From Actinomycetes bacterium (GTDB lineage Bacteria; Actinomycetota; Acidimicrobiia; Acidimicrobiales; Ilumatobacteraceae): 64,000 nt of DNA. The first letter of the stretch is position 1, and each line of letters begins with the position of its first letter. The DNA lies in assembly GCA_025360105.1 (NCBI GenBank), contig JANYCT010000089.1, positions 17,219 to 81,218 on the forward strand. The letters run 5' to 3'. A program made the position numbers and the translations under genes. The notes beneath the pieces were generated by a model. That model saw only the letters and a list, made by a program, of their open reading frames with translations. It was not told the origin of the DNA and did not search any database. Positions 16,993 through 25,087 of the stretch are shown piece by piece.

Positions 16993-17934
16993 ATGTCGGG
17001 TTTGGAACTGGTCGAGGTCACGTCGGGATTGCGCTTCCCCGAGGGTCCGATCGCGATGCCTGATGGCTCGGTGATCCTGGTCGAGATGTTCGGCCCTCGC
17101 GTCACTCGGGTGCATCCCGACGGCAGCAAGGAAACGATTGCCGAAGTACCCGGCGGCCCGAACGGCGCGGCCATCGGGCCCGACGGTGCGCTGTATCTGT
17201 GCAACAACGGTGGCTGCTTCAGCCCGGTCGATCTGGGTGAGTTCCTCTTCCCCGGTCCGTTCGACCCGAGCCTCTACGTCGGTGGCAGCATCCAGCGCCT
17301 CGACCTCGCGAGCGGCGGCCTGACCACGCTCTATTCCGAGTGCGACGGGCATCCGCTGCGAGCCCCCAATGACTTGGTGTTCGATGCGCACGGCGGAATG
17401 TGGTTTACCGATCACGGAATCCACGACACGGCGGCGCGTACGGCGGACCTGACCAGCATCTACTACGCGACGCCTGATGGGTCCTCGATCACCGAGGTGG
17501 CGCACCCGGTCGATAGCCCCAACGGCATCGGCCTGTCGCCCGACGGAACGCACGTGTACTGGGCTGAGACGTACCACGGGCGCGTGCTGCAACGCCGCAT
17601 CACCTCGCCCGGCGTGATCGAGCCGCCTTCGCCGCTCGACTTCTCGGCCTGCCTGCACGGCCTCGTCGGCTATCAACTCCTCGACTCCCTTGCGGTCGAT
17701 GGCGAGGGCAATGTGTGCGTGGCCACGCTGGCGAATGGTGGCATCACGGTGATCTCGCCCGACGGTTCCAGCGTCGAGCACTTCGCCACGGGCGACCCGC
17801 TCACGACCAACATCTGCTTCGGCGACGACGACGGCAGCGGCGAGTACCGAACTGCGTACATCACGCTGTCGGGCACGGGCAAACTCGTCAAGGCGCGATG
17901 GCCCCATCGCGGGCTTCGCCTCAACTTCGTCTGA
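16993..17934 (+). CDS. SMP-30/gluconolactonase-like beta-propeller protein
   Basis: About 313 aa from ATG 16993, with GGGGG 8 nt upstream; a TTG at 16975 is also possible. Typical repeats of the SMP-30/gluconolactonase/LRE-like propeller are visible: LRFPEGPIAMPDGSVILVEM, GPNGAAIGPDGALYLCNNGG, APNDLVFDAHGGMWFTD and SPNGIGLSPDGTHVYWAET. The metal-site residues Glu (FPEGP) and the Asn and Asp in APNDL and SPNGI are kept. Members hydrolyse sugar lactones or related esters; the actual substrate is unknown. No signal peptide is seen. Confidence 0.85.
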   Translation: MSGLELVEVTSGLRFPEGPIAMPDGSVILVEMFGPRVTRVHPDGSKETIAEVPGGPNGAAIGPDGALYLCNNGGCFSPVDLGEFLFPGPFDPSLYVGGSIQRLDLASGGLTTLYSECDGHPLRAPNDLVFDAHGGMWFTDHGIHDTAARTADLTSIYYATPDGSSITEVAHPVDSPNGIGLSPDGTHVYWAETYHGRVLQRRITSPGVIEPPSPLDFSACLHGLVGYQLLDSLAVDGEGNVCVATLANGGITVISPDGSSVEHFATGDPLTTNICFGDDDGSGEYRTAYITLSGTGKLVKARWPHRGLRLNFV

Positions 17935-17993
17935 CTCGGGTTCGCGTCGCGTCGGGTTGGCCGCGAATCAGTCGGCGGAGACTCAGCACTCGG

Positions 17994-17999
17994 TAGGCT
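17994..17999 (+). promoter_or_regulatory. -10 hexamer (TAGGCT) for rimO
   Basis: TAGGCT ends 8 nt before GTG 18008, supporting GTG 18008 rather than the upstream TTG 17957 as the rimO start. Confidence 0.5.
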
Positions 18000-18007
18000 C
18001 GCAGGTC

Positions 18008-19306
18008 GTGGCACAACGGTTCTATATCGAGACTCTCGGGTGTCCCAAGAACCAGGTCGATTCCGACAAACTGATCGGCACACTCGTGGCCGACGGCATG
18101 GTGGCCACCGACGATCCCAGCACGGCCGACCTCGTGGTCGTGAACACCTGCGCGTTCATCGACGAGGCCCGCAAAGAGTCGATCGACACGATCCTCGCGC
18201 TCGACGATCAACGCCGCGAGGGCGCCCGGCTCGTGGTCACGGGCTGTATGGCCGAGCGCTACGGGGCCGAACTCGCCGAGGCGCTGCCCGAGGTCGATCA
18301 GGTGGCCGGTTTCGGTGTCTCGGTGAACGTGCCGGCCGCATCCAAGCGCAAGTTGATCCCTGTGGGTTCCGCACCGGTGCCCACGCTCGATCTACTCAAC
18401 TTGCCCCGACCGAAGTCCACGTCGCCGTGGGCCTACGTGAAGATCGCTGAGGGATGCGATCGTTCGTGTGGGTTCTGTGCCATCCCGTCGTTCCGTGGCC
18501 CGCAACGCAGCCGTGATGTCAGCTCGATTCTGGGCGAGGTCGAGTCGCTCGAGGCACGTGAGATCGTGCTCATCGCGCAGGACCTCGCCAGCTACGGCAA
18601 GGATCGCCCCGACGAACTGGGAGCGGGTTCCATCGTGCCCCTCGTTAAAGCCGTTGCCGCCGCCACCGACTGGGTGCGTTTGTTGTATCTCTATCCCAGC
18701 GATCTCAGTGACGACCTCATCGACGCCATCTGCGACACCGGCGTGCCGTATTTCGATCTGTCGTTGCAGCATGTGAGCAAGCCGTTGTTGCGCCGTATGC
18801 GCCGGTGGGGCGATGGCGACCGGTTCCTGAAACGCATCAACGATATTCGCGATCGCGAGCCGATGGCCGCTTTCCGCAGCAACTTCATCGTCGGCTATCC
18901 CGGCGAGACCGAGGACGATCACGATCAACTCCTCGACTTCGTCGAGCAGGCGCAGCTCGACTGGTGCGGCTTCTTCGCGTACAGCCCCGAAGAGGGAACC
19001 TACGCAATGGGTCTCGACGGCGCCGTGGAACGCAGCCTGATGAATGAGCGCCTTGCGGAGTTACGCGAAATGCAAGACGCCATCACTGCGGCGCGCCGCG
19101 ATGCGCTCGTCGGCGAATCGCTGCGGGTCTTGGTCGACGAGCCCGGCGTGGCGCGCAGCCACCACGAGGCTCCTGAGATCGATGGCGTCATTCACGTGTC
19201 CGGCGATCTTGCTGTGGGAGAGTTTCACACAGTGCAGATCGTGAACGCGCTCGGTCCCGATCTGGTCTCCTTCGGCGCGGCCGACGACGCAGCGGAAACG
19301 AACTGA
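18008..19306 (+). CDS. rimO: Ribosomal protein S12 methylthiotransferase
   Basis: Radical-SAM enzyme that methylthiolates the conserved Asp of ribosomal protein S12. 432 aa. The N-terminal domain has the RimO-type GCPKNQVDSDKL with its [4Fe-4S] cysteines (also NTCAFI and GCMAERY). The radical SAM cluster is CDRSCGFCAIP (about residue 152). The C-terminal TRAM domain (LRVLVDEPG to FHTVQIVNA) is complete. CPKNQVDSD separates it from MiaB. It overlaps pgsA by one base. Confidence 0.94.
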   Translation: MAQRFYIETLGCPKNQVDSDKLIGTLVADGMVATDDPSTADLVVVNTCAFIDEARKESIDTILALDDQRREGARLVVTGCMAERYGAELAEALPEVDQVAGFGVSVNVPAASKRKLIPVGSAPVPTLDLLNLPRPKSTSPWAYVKIAEGCDRSCGFCAIPSFRGPQRSRDVSSILGEVESLEAREIVLIAQDLASYGKDRPDELGAGSIVPLVKAVAAATDWVRLLYLYPSDLSDDLIDAICDTGVPYFDLSLQHVSKPLLRRMRRWGDGDRFLKRINDIRDREPMAAFRSNFIVGYPGETEDDHDQLLDFVEQAQLDWCGFFAYSPEEGTYAMGLDGAVERSLMNERLAELREMQDAITAARRDALVGESLRVLVDEPGVARSHHEAPEIDGVIHVSGDLAVGEFHTVQIVNALGPDLVSFGAADDAAETN

Positions 19307-19875
19307 TGCCCGTCGAACCCACCTCCATCGCCACGTGGGCGAACCTCGTCACCGTTGGGCGCATGTTCGTGTCGCCGATCATGTTCATCGTCATTCCCGA
19401 TCATGCCGCAGGGAGTTGGATCGCGTTCTTCACGTGGTTCGTCCTATGTGCGAGCGACGGCATCGACGGCTACCTCGCACGGCGTCACGGCAGCACCAAC
19501 TTCGGTGCCTTCCTCGATCCGCTGGCCGACAAGTTCCTGGTTCTGGTCGCGATGATCACCCTCATCGATCGCCATGTGTTCTGGTGGCTGCCCGTGGCCA
19601 TCATCTTCGCCCGCGAACTCACGATGAGTTTGTATCGCGTGTTCGTAGGTACGCGGGGCGTCAGCGTGCCCGCCAGCAAGATCGCCAAGTGGAAGACCAT
19701 TGCGCAGCAGTTCGCGGTTGCCTTTGCCATCGCGCCCTGGACAGCTGTCAATGCGAAGTGGCTGTGGAACGGCACGCTGTGGCTCGCCGTTGCGCTCACG
19801 GTGATTAGCTTCGTCCAGTACATGTGGCGGGCACGCCAACACACGCTGCAGGCACGGCTTTCCAATGCGAGTTGA
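19306..19875 (+). CDS. pgsA: CDP-diacylglycerol-glycerol-3-phosphate 3-phosphatidyltransferase
   Basis: Integral membrane enzyme making phosphatidylglycerophosphate. 189 aa. The CDP-alcohol phosphotransferase motif is complete: ASDGIDGYLARRHG followed by FGAFLDPLADK (about residues 50-76), giving D-G-x2-A-R-x8-G-x3-D-x3-D. Several hydrophobic helices surround it. ATG 19306 overlaps the rimO stop, and the 3' end overlaps cinA by 11 bases. Related phosphoinositol synthases share the motif, but the rimO-pgsA-cinA context favours PgsA. Confidence 0.92.
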   Translation: MPVEPTSIATWANLVTVGRMFVSPIMFIVIPDHAAGSWIAFFTWFVLCASDGIDGYLARRHGSTNFGAFLDPLADKFLVLVAMITLIDRHVFWWLPVAIIFARELTMSLYRVFVGTRGVSVPASKIAKWKTIAQQFAVAFAIAPWTAVNAKWLWNGTLWLAVALTVISFVQYMWRARQHTLQARLSNAS

Positions 19876-21118
19876 TGTCGTCGCCGTCGGCACCGAGTTG
19901 TTGCTCGGTCAGATCGTGGACACCAACTCGTCGTGGATCGGCGAGCAGCTCGCCGCGCACGGATTCGATTCACTGCTGCAGGTAAAGGTTGGCGACAACT
20001 TGGGGCGCGTCACCGACGCATTTCGCCGCGCGCTCACCGACGCTGATGCCGTCATCGTGTGCGGCGGCCTGGGGCCCACGCACGACGACCTGACGCGTGA
20101 CGCAATTGCGACGGTGATGGAGGTGTCGCTGCAGATGCACGACGACATCGCCGAACGCATCCGCACGATGTTCTCGGCGCGTGGCCGTCACATGGCCGAC
20201 AACAACCTTCGTCAGGCGATGGTGCCCGAGGGCGCCGAGGTCATTGTGCAGACCCGCGGTACTGCGCCGGGTCTCATCTGCCCGGTGCGCATCGATGGCG
20301 TCGACAAGGTGCTCTACGCGGTGCCGGGCGTGCCGCATGAGATGAAGGAGATGATGGAGCGGGCGATCCTGCCGGACCTGCATCTCCGTGGGGGCGAGCC
20401 GGCCGTCATCGCCAGTCGCACGCTGCGTACGTGGGGCGAGAGCGAGAGCGGACTCAACGAACGCCTCGATCCCATCATCCACGAACTCGAAGGCGTCGGA
20501 AATCCCACGCTTGCGTTTCTGGCCAGTGGCTGGGAGGGCATCAAGGTGCGTCTCACTGCGAAGGCGCCCACGGCCGATGCGGCGAGTGAACTGCTCGACG
20601 TGTGGGCGCAACGCGTGATCGACGTGGTCGGCTCACAGGTCTTCGGTTTCGACGATGACACCATGGAGTCGGTCGTGCTGCAGATGTTGCGCGAGCGCGG
20701 GCTCACGCTCGGTCTCGCGGAGTCTGTCACCGGCGGTCTGGTCGGTGCCCGCATCACGGGTATAGCAGGGGCCAGCGACGTGTTCCGCGGTGGCATCGTG
20801 TCGTACGCGAGCGAGGTGAAATTCGATCTGCTGGGCGTACCCGAAGGTCCCGTGGTCAGCGAGGCCGCGGCTGCCGCGATGGCTGCCGGTGCCCGGCGCG
20901 CACTGGGCGCCCATGTCGGACTCGCGCTCACCGGCGTGGCCGGCCCGGCCGAGCAAGACGGCATGCCCGTGGGCACCCTGTGCATCGGCATCGCCATCGG
21001 TGACGACGTGCACACCACCATCGCCAGGCTTCCGGGCCAACGCGAGCAGATGCGTCAGATGAGCGTGATCACTGCGCTCGACTTCTTGAGACGCACCCTC
21101 TCGGCGCTCGGCGAATAG
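19865..21118 (+). CDS. cinA: CinA family protein (NMN amidohydrolase / nucleotide pyrophosphatase)
   Basis: 417 aa. The N-terminal molybdopterin-binding-like (COG1058) domain starts VDVVAVGTELLLGQIVDTNS and has VIVCGGLGPTHDDLTRDA. The C-terminal PncC amidase domain starts at about residue 275 with LGLAESVTGGLVGARITGI and GIVSYASEVKFDLLGV, carrying the catalytic Ser and Lys region. The full-length two-domain form acts in NAD salvage and damaged-nucleotide clean-up. In many actinobacteria recX/recA follow soon after; here a tRNA and an integrated element follow instead. Confidence 0.93.
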   Translation: MRVDVVAVGTELLLGQIVDTNSSWIGEQLAAHGFDSLLQVKVGDNLGRVTDAFRRALTDADAVIVCGGLGPTHDDLTRDAIATVMEVSLQMHDDIAERIRTMFSARGRHMADNNLRQAMVPEGAEVIVQTRGTAPGLICPVRIDGVDKVLYAVPGVPHEMKEMMERAILPDLHLRGGEPAVIASRTLRTWGESESGLNERLDPIIHELEGVGNPTLAFLASGWEGIKVRLTAKAPTADAASELLDVWAQRVIDVVGSQVFGFDDDTMESVVLQMLRERGLTLGLAESVTGGLVGARITGIAGASDVFRGGIVSYASEVKFDLLGVPEGPVVSEAAAAAMAAGARRALGAHVGLALTGVAGPAEQDGMPVGTLCIGIAIGDDVHTTIARLPGQREQMRQMSVITALDFLRRTLSALGE

Positions 21119-21196
21119 TCCCCGCCGCCGATTCTGGTCGAGCAGTACCGTGCGGATGGTTTCATCGCCACAGCTGCGAGACTCGTGTGTCGTCAT

Positions 21197-21270
21197 GCCC
21201 CTGTAGCTCAGCTGGACAGAGCACCGGACTTCTAATCCGATGGTCGCAGGTTCGAATCCTGCCGGGGGCG
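21197..21270 (+). tRNA. tRNA-Arg (anticodon TCT)
   Basis: 74 nt cloverleaf. Acceptor GCCCCTG pairs with CGGGGGC, the D arm is GCTC...GAGC, and the anticodon loop CTTCTAA gives TCT. The T arm is GCAGG-TTCGAAT-CCTGC, with discriminator G and no encoded CCA. The outermost anticodon-stem pair (C/A) is mismatched, as in some related tRNAs. The 3' half doubles as the attachment site of the element that follows. Confidence 0.95.
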
Positions 21271-21274
21271 CTGA
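21229..21274. repeat. Attachment site copy inside tRNA-Arg
   Basis: 46-bp direct repeat starting at the anticodon loop (CTTCTAATCCGATGG...) and running 4 nt past the tRNA end. It matches 24503-24548 at 45 of 46 positions; the difference is G21265 against T24539. Confidence 0.9.
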
Positions 21275-21322
21275 AAAAAACCAGGTCAGAGCATATAAAT
21301 TGACGGTCGTGAAACTCCGACC

Positions 21323-22423
21323 TTGACAGTCCGTGGGACGATTCGGTTTGTGGCTATCGAGAAACTGCCGAGCGGGAAGTACCGCGCGGTGGTCCGTCAT
21401 GACGGCCACAAGGCGGCGAGCGCGGCCGTGGCCACACGTGCAGAGGCCGCGATGGAGGAGGCTCATCTGAAGATGCAGATGGGCGCAGCGCCACTGAGAA
21501 CCGGACATACCGTGGGTGAACTGGTGGTCGCGTACGTTGCCGATGTGCGCATCAAACGCTCGGCCGCCACGGCCGACTACTACACCCAGGCGTCGACGCT
21601 GATGCCAGCGCTGTTCGCCGAACGGTTGGTGCCGGACGTGACCGTGTACATCATGGATCAGATGTACTCCGAGCTCGCCCGAGCCGGCGTCACGCAAAAC
21701 AACATCGTCAAACTTCATCGCTTGCTCTCGGCATCATTCGGGCGAGCGCTCAAGTACGGATGGACCAACGTAAACCCATGCAAGGGAGCCAACAAGCCAT
21801 CACCGATCAAGTCCGAGATCAACCCGCCGACCGTGCAGCAGGTGCAGGAACTCATCGCAGAATCCGCGATGGTCAATGCCGACCTTCCCGTGTTCCTGCG
21901 CCTCGCCGCACACAGCGGTGCACAGCGCGGCGAGTTGGCAGCACTGAAGTGGACCGACATCAGCGGAACGAAGCTCACGATTCGCCGCTCGTTGGTTGCT
22001 GACGGCGACACGTTGATGGTGCGTGATACCAAGACGCACAGTCGAGGACATCGCTCGCTGACGCTTGATTCTCGAACGGTCAGCGAACTCGAGGCGCTTC
22101 GCTCACGCCAGAGCGAGACAGCAAGAGAGCATCTGCTGCCGGAACCCGTGTGGGTGTTCAGCCACGACGCGGGTGTCACGCCTTGGCGACCGGAGTATCT
22201 CACGACGGCGTTCCAGCGCCTCGCCCACACGCTGCGATTCGATGTGCGCCTGCATGACCTGAGGCACTTCTCCGCGACGCAGCAACTCTCTGCCGGCGTC
22301 GACGTGACCACCGTGTCCCGGCGGCTCGGCCACGCCAAGGTGAGCATGACGCCCGACACGTACAGCCATTGGATGCCCCAGCGCGACCAAGACGCAGCCG
22401 ACGTCATGGGAGCACTCTTCTGA
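21323..22423 (+). CDS. int: Tyrosine-family site-specific integrase
   Basis: 366 aa counted from TTG 21323; GTG 21350 (starting VAIEKLPSGKYRAVVRHDG) is an equally good start. Layout is of the phage-integrase type. An N-terminal arm-binding domain (about 1-60) is followed by a SAM-like core-binding domain (VGELVVAYVADVRIKRSAAT). The catalytic domain has Arg in SGAQRGELAALKW, HDLRHFSATQQLSAG (His and Arg), LGHAKVSMTPDTYSHW (His and nucleophile Tyr). All catalytic residues appear present, so it may be active. It sits 49 bp from the att site in the tRNA. Confidence 0.92.
   Translation: MTVRGTIRFVAIEKLPSGKYRAVVRHDGHKAASAAVATRAEAAMEEAHLKMQMGAAPLRTGHTVGELVVAYVADVRIKRSAATADYYTQASTLMPALFAERLVPDVTVYIMDQMYSELARAGVTQNNIVKLHRLLSASFGRALKYGWTNVNPCKGANKPSPIKSEINPPTVQQVQELIAESAMVNADLPVFLRLAAHSGAQRGELAALKWTDISGTKLTIRRSLVADGDTLMVRDTKTHSRGHRSLTLDSRTVSELEALRSRQSETAREHLLPEPVWVFSHDAGVTPWRPEYLTTAFQRLAHTLRFDVRLHDLRHFSATQQLSAGVDVTTVSRRLGHAKVSMTPDTYSHWMPQRDQDAADVMGALF
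21333..21340 (+). repeat. Candidate integrase arm-type site (GTGGGACG)
   Basis: GTGGGACG lies 59 bp from the left att repeat. The same octamer occurs as direct pairs near the right att repeat (24392-24409 and 24564-24581). Confidence 0.4.
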
Positions 22424-22473
22424 CACGCCGCTGGATCCCGCCGAAACGCGCTCGCTGAACTCCGGACAACGTG

Positions 22474-22692
22474 TCAGCTCGCAACCGTAGCCCTCTCGGC
22501 TTGCTCGGCGGCGGCGAGCGAGAACACCCAGCGGCCGGCTGCGGGAATGATCGGTCGCACAGGTGCGCTGCCGTTACGCACAGCGCGTTTGAGCGATTCC
22601 GGATCGATGCCCCAGCGTTGCGCGAGTTCCTCGGTGCTCAGTGTGAGCCGGTCGCCGTGTGATGTGATGTTTATGAACGGTTGGGTGTGCAT
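22474..22692 (-). CDS. Small excisionase/MerR-like DNA-binding protein
   Basis: 72 aa from ATG 22692. One helix-turn-helix fills most of it: LTLSTEELAQRWGIDPESLK followed by the wing PVRPIIPAAGRWVFSLAAAEQ, the layout of Xis-type excisionases. It points towards the integrase gene from the other side, as directionality factors often do. It could equally be a small repressor of the element. An alternative ATG at 22719 would add nine residues. Confidence 0.6.
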   Translation of the reverse strand: MHTQPFINITSHGDRLTLSTEELAQRWGIDPESLKRAVRNGSAPVRPIIPAAGRWVFSLAAAEQAERATVAS

Positions 22693-23310
22693 GGGCGCAT
22701 CATCTGCGCACGACATCACGGTTCACTACCCGGTTCGTGCGTCACCCAGGAACAAATTTCTTGGCGAGCGTTCTTTGCCACTCGAGCAGTCCACGCGTCT
22801 AGGTCGGCATTCGCTTCTGCGCACTTCGTTCGCTTGACGACGCCACGTTGCACGCCGGCTTGGCGCCGCTCTCAGCGCCTCGATCAGCGTGTTGTTCTGC
22901 TCGTTGTCTGGACACGTGCACCAACGGTGAACGTACGGATCGCGTGGCCGTCGTTCGAGGTGTCGATATTGCCCCTGGCGTGATCGGCGCAAGACCCGGC
23001 TGGGACCGGTGCGCGACGATGTCGAGCGCAACTTCGGCTTCTCGCTGTCGACTCGGGGGGCGCCGACGGTGACCGTCAGGCTCGGTCAGAATCTGGATGA
23101 ATCGCCTGCCCTCGGCAGTGAGAGGCGCTCGCGTTGGCTCGGTCGGGTAGTGATCCGGGTGGTACCCGTGTCCCCCGGCGGTGCTCGACCGGGCCGGGGG
23201 GACTGGTGTGGCATGGGTACGAGATTTGGGAGCGGGGCAGAACCGCTGGTGGTGTTCCTCCCGGTTCGACTGGTGTCGCCAGACATAGCCAGCCAACCGG
23301 AAGGAACAAG
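22693..23310. other. Gene-poor part of the integrative element
   Basis: No open frame here has recognisable protein features on either strand; the frames overlap each other and are rich in Arg and Ser as expected of chance. One half of the palindromic repeat family (GAGCGCAACTTCGGC, 23024-23038) occurs without its partner. The last 250 bases may be the left end of the truncated IS21-type element, but I could not define a terminal repeat. Confidence 0.5.
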
Positions 23311-23604
23311 TTGAAGTCTTACGAGGAGATCATGGAAATCTTGGAAGCATTCGCGTTGACGAACAGTTATCGGGCGGCCGGCGAACTCGCTGGTTGCTCT
23401 CATCACACGGTCGGGCATTGGGTCATGATGCGCGACGAGGGCTTGCTCCCCGACGGCGTGACGCCGGTGGAGCGAGGCAAGTTGATCGATGGGTTCATGC
23501 CCAAGATCGAGGAATGGGTCGAGCGGTCCAATGGCCGGGTGCGTGGCGATGTCGTGTTCGACAAGTTGGGGGACTGTCGGAGAGTCGCAGAACGGCCCAT
23601 CTGA
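23311..23604 (+). pseudogene. istA: Truncated IS21-family transposase IstA (N-terminal fragment)
   Basis: From TTG 23311 the frame gives KSYEEIMEILEAFALTNSYR then AAGELAGCSHHTVGHWVMMR and IDGFMPKIEEWVERSNGRVR, which is the N-terminal HTH region of actinobacterial IS21-type IstA as I remember it. After about residue 88 (DKLGDC) similarity stops and the frame ends at residue 98. The DDE catalytic core and any istB are absent, so this is a dead fragment left inside the integrative element. Confidence 0.7.
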
Positions 23605-23735
23605 GCTCGAACCAGAGGGTCGAAGGAACTGTCATCGACGCGAGGGTGCGTTGCCGGGGGCGCGGAAAGGCATCAGTTCAGACTCGCGCTCAGGGAGGGT
23701 GTTGGTGATTCGGCGGCGTGGTGTTCGAAATGTCG

Positions 23736-23741
23736 TAGAGT
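23736..23741 (+). promoter_or_regulatory. -10 hexamer (TAGAGT) for the DUF433 gene
   Basis: TAGAGT ends 6 nt before ATG 23748, predicting a leaderless transcript for the toxin-antitoxin-like pair. Confidence 0.5.
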
Positions 23742-23747
23742 GATGGC

Positions 23748-23981
23748 ATGTCGCGGCTTGAGCGAATCGTGTCCGACCCGAGTATCTGTCATGGACAGCC
23801 GGTGATTCGCGGGATGCGGTATCCGGTGGAGATGATCCTCGAACTCCTTGCATCAGGTATGTCGAACGCCGAGGTTCTGACTGACTACCCGGACCTCGAA
23901 AGCGACGATCTTCTCGCCGCCCTTGAATACGGTGCGTTGGCTGCCGGCGTGCGGCGCGTCGTGCCTCTCGGCGCTGCGTGA
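23748..23981 (+). CDS. DUF433-family antitoxin-like protein
   Basis: 77 aa. The sequence RIVSDPSICHGQPVIRGMRY with VEMILELLASGMSNAEVLTD and YPDLESDDLLAALEYGA is the DUF433 signature, a compact helix-turn-helix protein thought to act as the antitoxin partner of PIN-like DUF5615 proteins. It shares a 4-base overlap (GTGA) with the next gene, the coupling expected of such pairs. It is cargo of the tRNA-Arg element and could help retain it. Confidence 0.88.
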   Translation: MSRLERIVSDPSICHGQPVIRGMRYPVEMILELLASGMSNAEVLTDYPDLESDDLLAALEYGALAAGVRRVVPLGAA

Positions 23982-24346
23982 AGTTTCTCGTCGACGCGCA
24001 GCTTCCCACTCGGCTGGCCCAGCTGCTGCTGAACGCTGGTCATGACGTTGTTCATTCGTCGCGGCTTCCACAGGGCAACAGGACACCGGATGATGTTCTG
24101 GCCGCACTCGCCGACGTGGAAGGCCGAGTCGTCGTGACAAAGGATCGCGATTTTGAGATCGGTCACTTGTTGAACGGTGCCCCGCGAAATCTGTTACTCG
24201 TCACAACGGGCAACGTCGGGAACAACGATCTACTTGACCTGTTCGGTGTCAACCTCGCTCTCATCGAAGCGGCGCTTGATCAGAATTCGTACGTTGAGTT
24301 GTCCGCAACAACGGTCATCGTTCACGGCGGTGCGGCTGATCGATAG
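23978..24346 (+). CDS. DUF5615 PIN-like protein (putative toxin)
   Basis: 122 aa from GTG 23978. Opens with KFLVDAQLPTRLAQLLLNAG, the DUF5615 start, with an acidic Asp at residue 5. Later TPDDVLAALADVEGRVVVTK followed by DRDF supplies further acidic residues of a PIN/Mut7-C-like nuclease fold. It has normal family length. RNase toxicity is inferred from the family association with DUF433, not shown by the sequence. Confidence 0.85.
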   Translation: MKFLVDAQLPTRLAQLLLNAGHDVVHSSRLPQGNRTPDDVLAALADVEGRVVVTKDRDFEIGHLLNGAPRNLLLVTTGNVGNNDLLDLFGVNLALIEAALDQNSYVELSATTVIVHGGAADR

Positions 24347-24391
24347 GCCCATCAACCGAGCCCGCTCCGGCTGGGCTGAGGCTGTTGCGCC

Positions 24392-24409
24392 GTGGGACGC
24401 GGTGGGACG
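24392..24409 (+). repeat. Paired octamer GTGGGACG (candidate integrase arm sites)
   Basis: GTGGGACG-CG-GTGGGACG, two direct octamers 10 bp apart, 94 bp inside the right att repeat. The same arrangement recurs at 24564-24581 with one mismatch. Confidence 0.5.
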
Positions 24410-24502
24410 AAACCCGAAAACTGTCGACACAAGCGGCGTGCCGGCAGTCCTCTGACCAGGGGATATGTGCTGAAAGTGGTCATGTTTGACCCCTCTCACG
24501 TG

Positions 24503-24548
24503 CTTCTAATCCGATGGTCGCAGGTTCGAATCCTGCCGTGGGCGCTGA
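24503..24548. repeat. Distal attachment site of the integrative element
   Basis: 46-bp repeat of the tRNA-Arg 3' half with one mismatch (T24539 for G21265). It is only a 3' tRNA fragment and lacks D arm and 5' acceptor strand, so it is not a second tRNA gene. Confidence 0.9.
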
Positions 24549-24563
24549 TTTCGTGAATGAACA

Positions 24564-24581
24564 GTAGGACGCGGTGGGACG
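24564..24581 (+). repeat. Paired octamer outside the distal att site
   Basis: GTAGGACG-CG-GTGGGACG, same layout as 24392-24409 but 16 bp beyond the att repeat, on what should be chromosomal DNA. Confidence 0.5.
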
Positions 24582-24585
24582 TTCG

Positions 24586-24634
24586 CGAAGTAGCGCTCCT
24601 GGGGGCCGTCTTGGGCCTGTACGACGCAACTTCG
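24586..24634. repeat. 49-bp palindromic intergenic repeat, copy 2 (degenerate)
   Basis: Left end CGAAGTAGCGC, right end CGCAACTTCG; one arm has drifted so the outer stem contains a mismatch. Total length equals the other two copies. GGCC/GGCC in the middle can form the inner stem. Confidence 0.6.
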
Positions 24635-25081
24635 GCCGGGCTGAATGCGACTCCGCTTGGCCGATGTTCGAGGCGTCGGCCGCGTGGGTATCCCTGTGTG
24701 AGATGCGCCTTTGCGTGGGCCATCCCCACGTGGGGCCGCATCTTCGAAAACGTAACACTGATGAACGTTCCGATGATCATCCCGCTGGGCACTCCCGAAC
24801 GGCGTGCCGAGTGCACCCGCGTGCAGTGTCGCGGTCGCCGTCTTGGTCGGGATCGCCCTTGCGGGATTCCCTATGGCAGCCGTACTGCTCGCCTTCAGCT
24901 CGCTCGCCCACGCTGGCATCGTCACGACTGTGCCGCGGGCACTCGCCTCGCCAACCGCAAGAACACCGCTCGCCAGACCGGGGGGCGGCAGTCCCCTCTA
25001 ACTTCGACCTGCGCCATCTTCTCGCCCCAATTGATAACAGCGCGACTAGTGTCGAGCGTTGTCATCAATTGTGCAAAGTAG
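24635..25081. other. Intergenic region without a supportable gene
   Basis: Open frames exist on both strands but none looks like a real protein. One short plus-strand stretch near 24830-24935 encodes hydrophobic residues (VAVAVLVGIALAGFPMAAVL) and may be a scrap of a lost membrane protein. The region separates the distal att site from the oxygenase operon. Confidence 0.5.
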
Positions 25082-25087
25082 GTGGAC

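Larger units (their letters stand above)
21229..24548 (+). mobile_element. Integrative element in tRNA-Arg (about 3.3 kb)
   Basis: Bounded by the 46-bp att repeats at 21229 and 24503. It carries a tyrosine integrase next to the tRNA, an oppositely oriented excisionase-like gene, a stretch without genes, a truncated IS21-type istA and a DUF433/DUF5615 pair. No replication, conjugation or capsid gene is seen, so it is a minimal genomic island or a reduced remnant of a larger one. Insertion rebuilds a complete tRNA. Confidence 0.85.

Noticed and set aside
24503..24548. Second tRNA-Arg gene
   Set aside because: Only the 3' half from the anticodon loop is present; it is the distal att copy.
24557..25081. 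174-codon frame after the distal att site
   Set aside because: No domain, no start signal, overlaps a palindromic repeat and other equally long frames; not supported as a gene.
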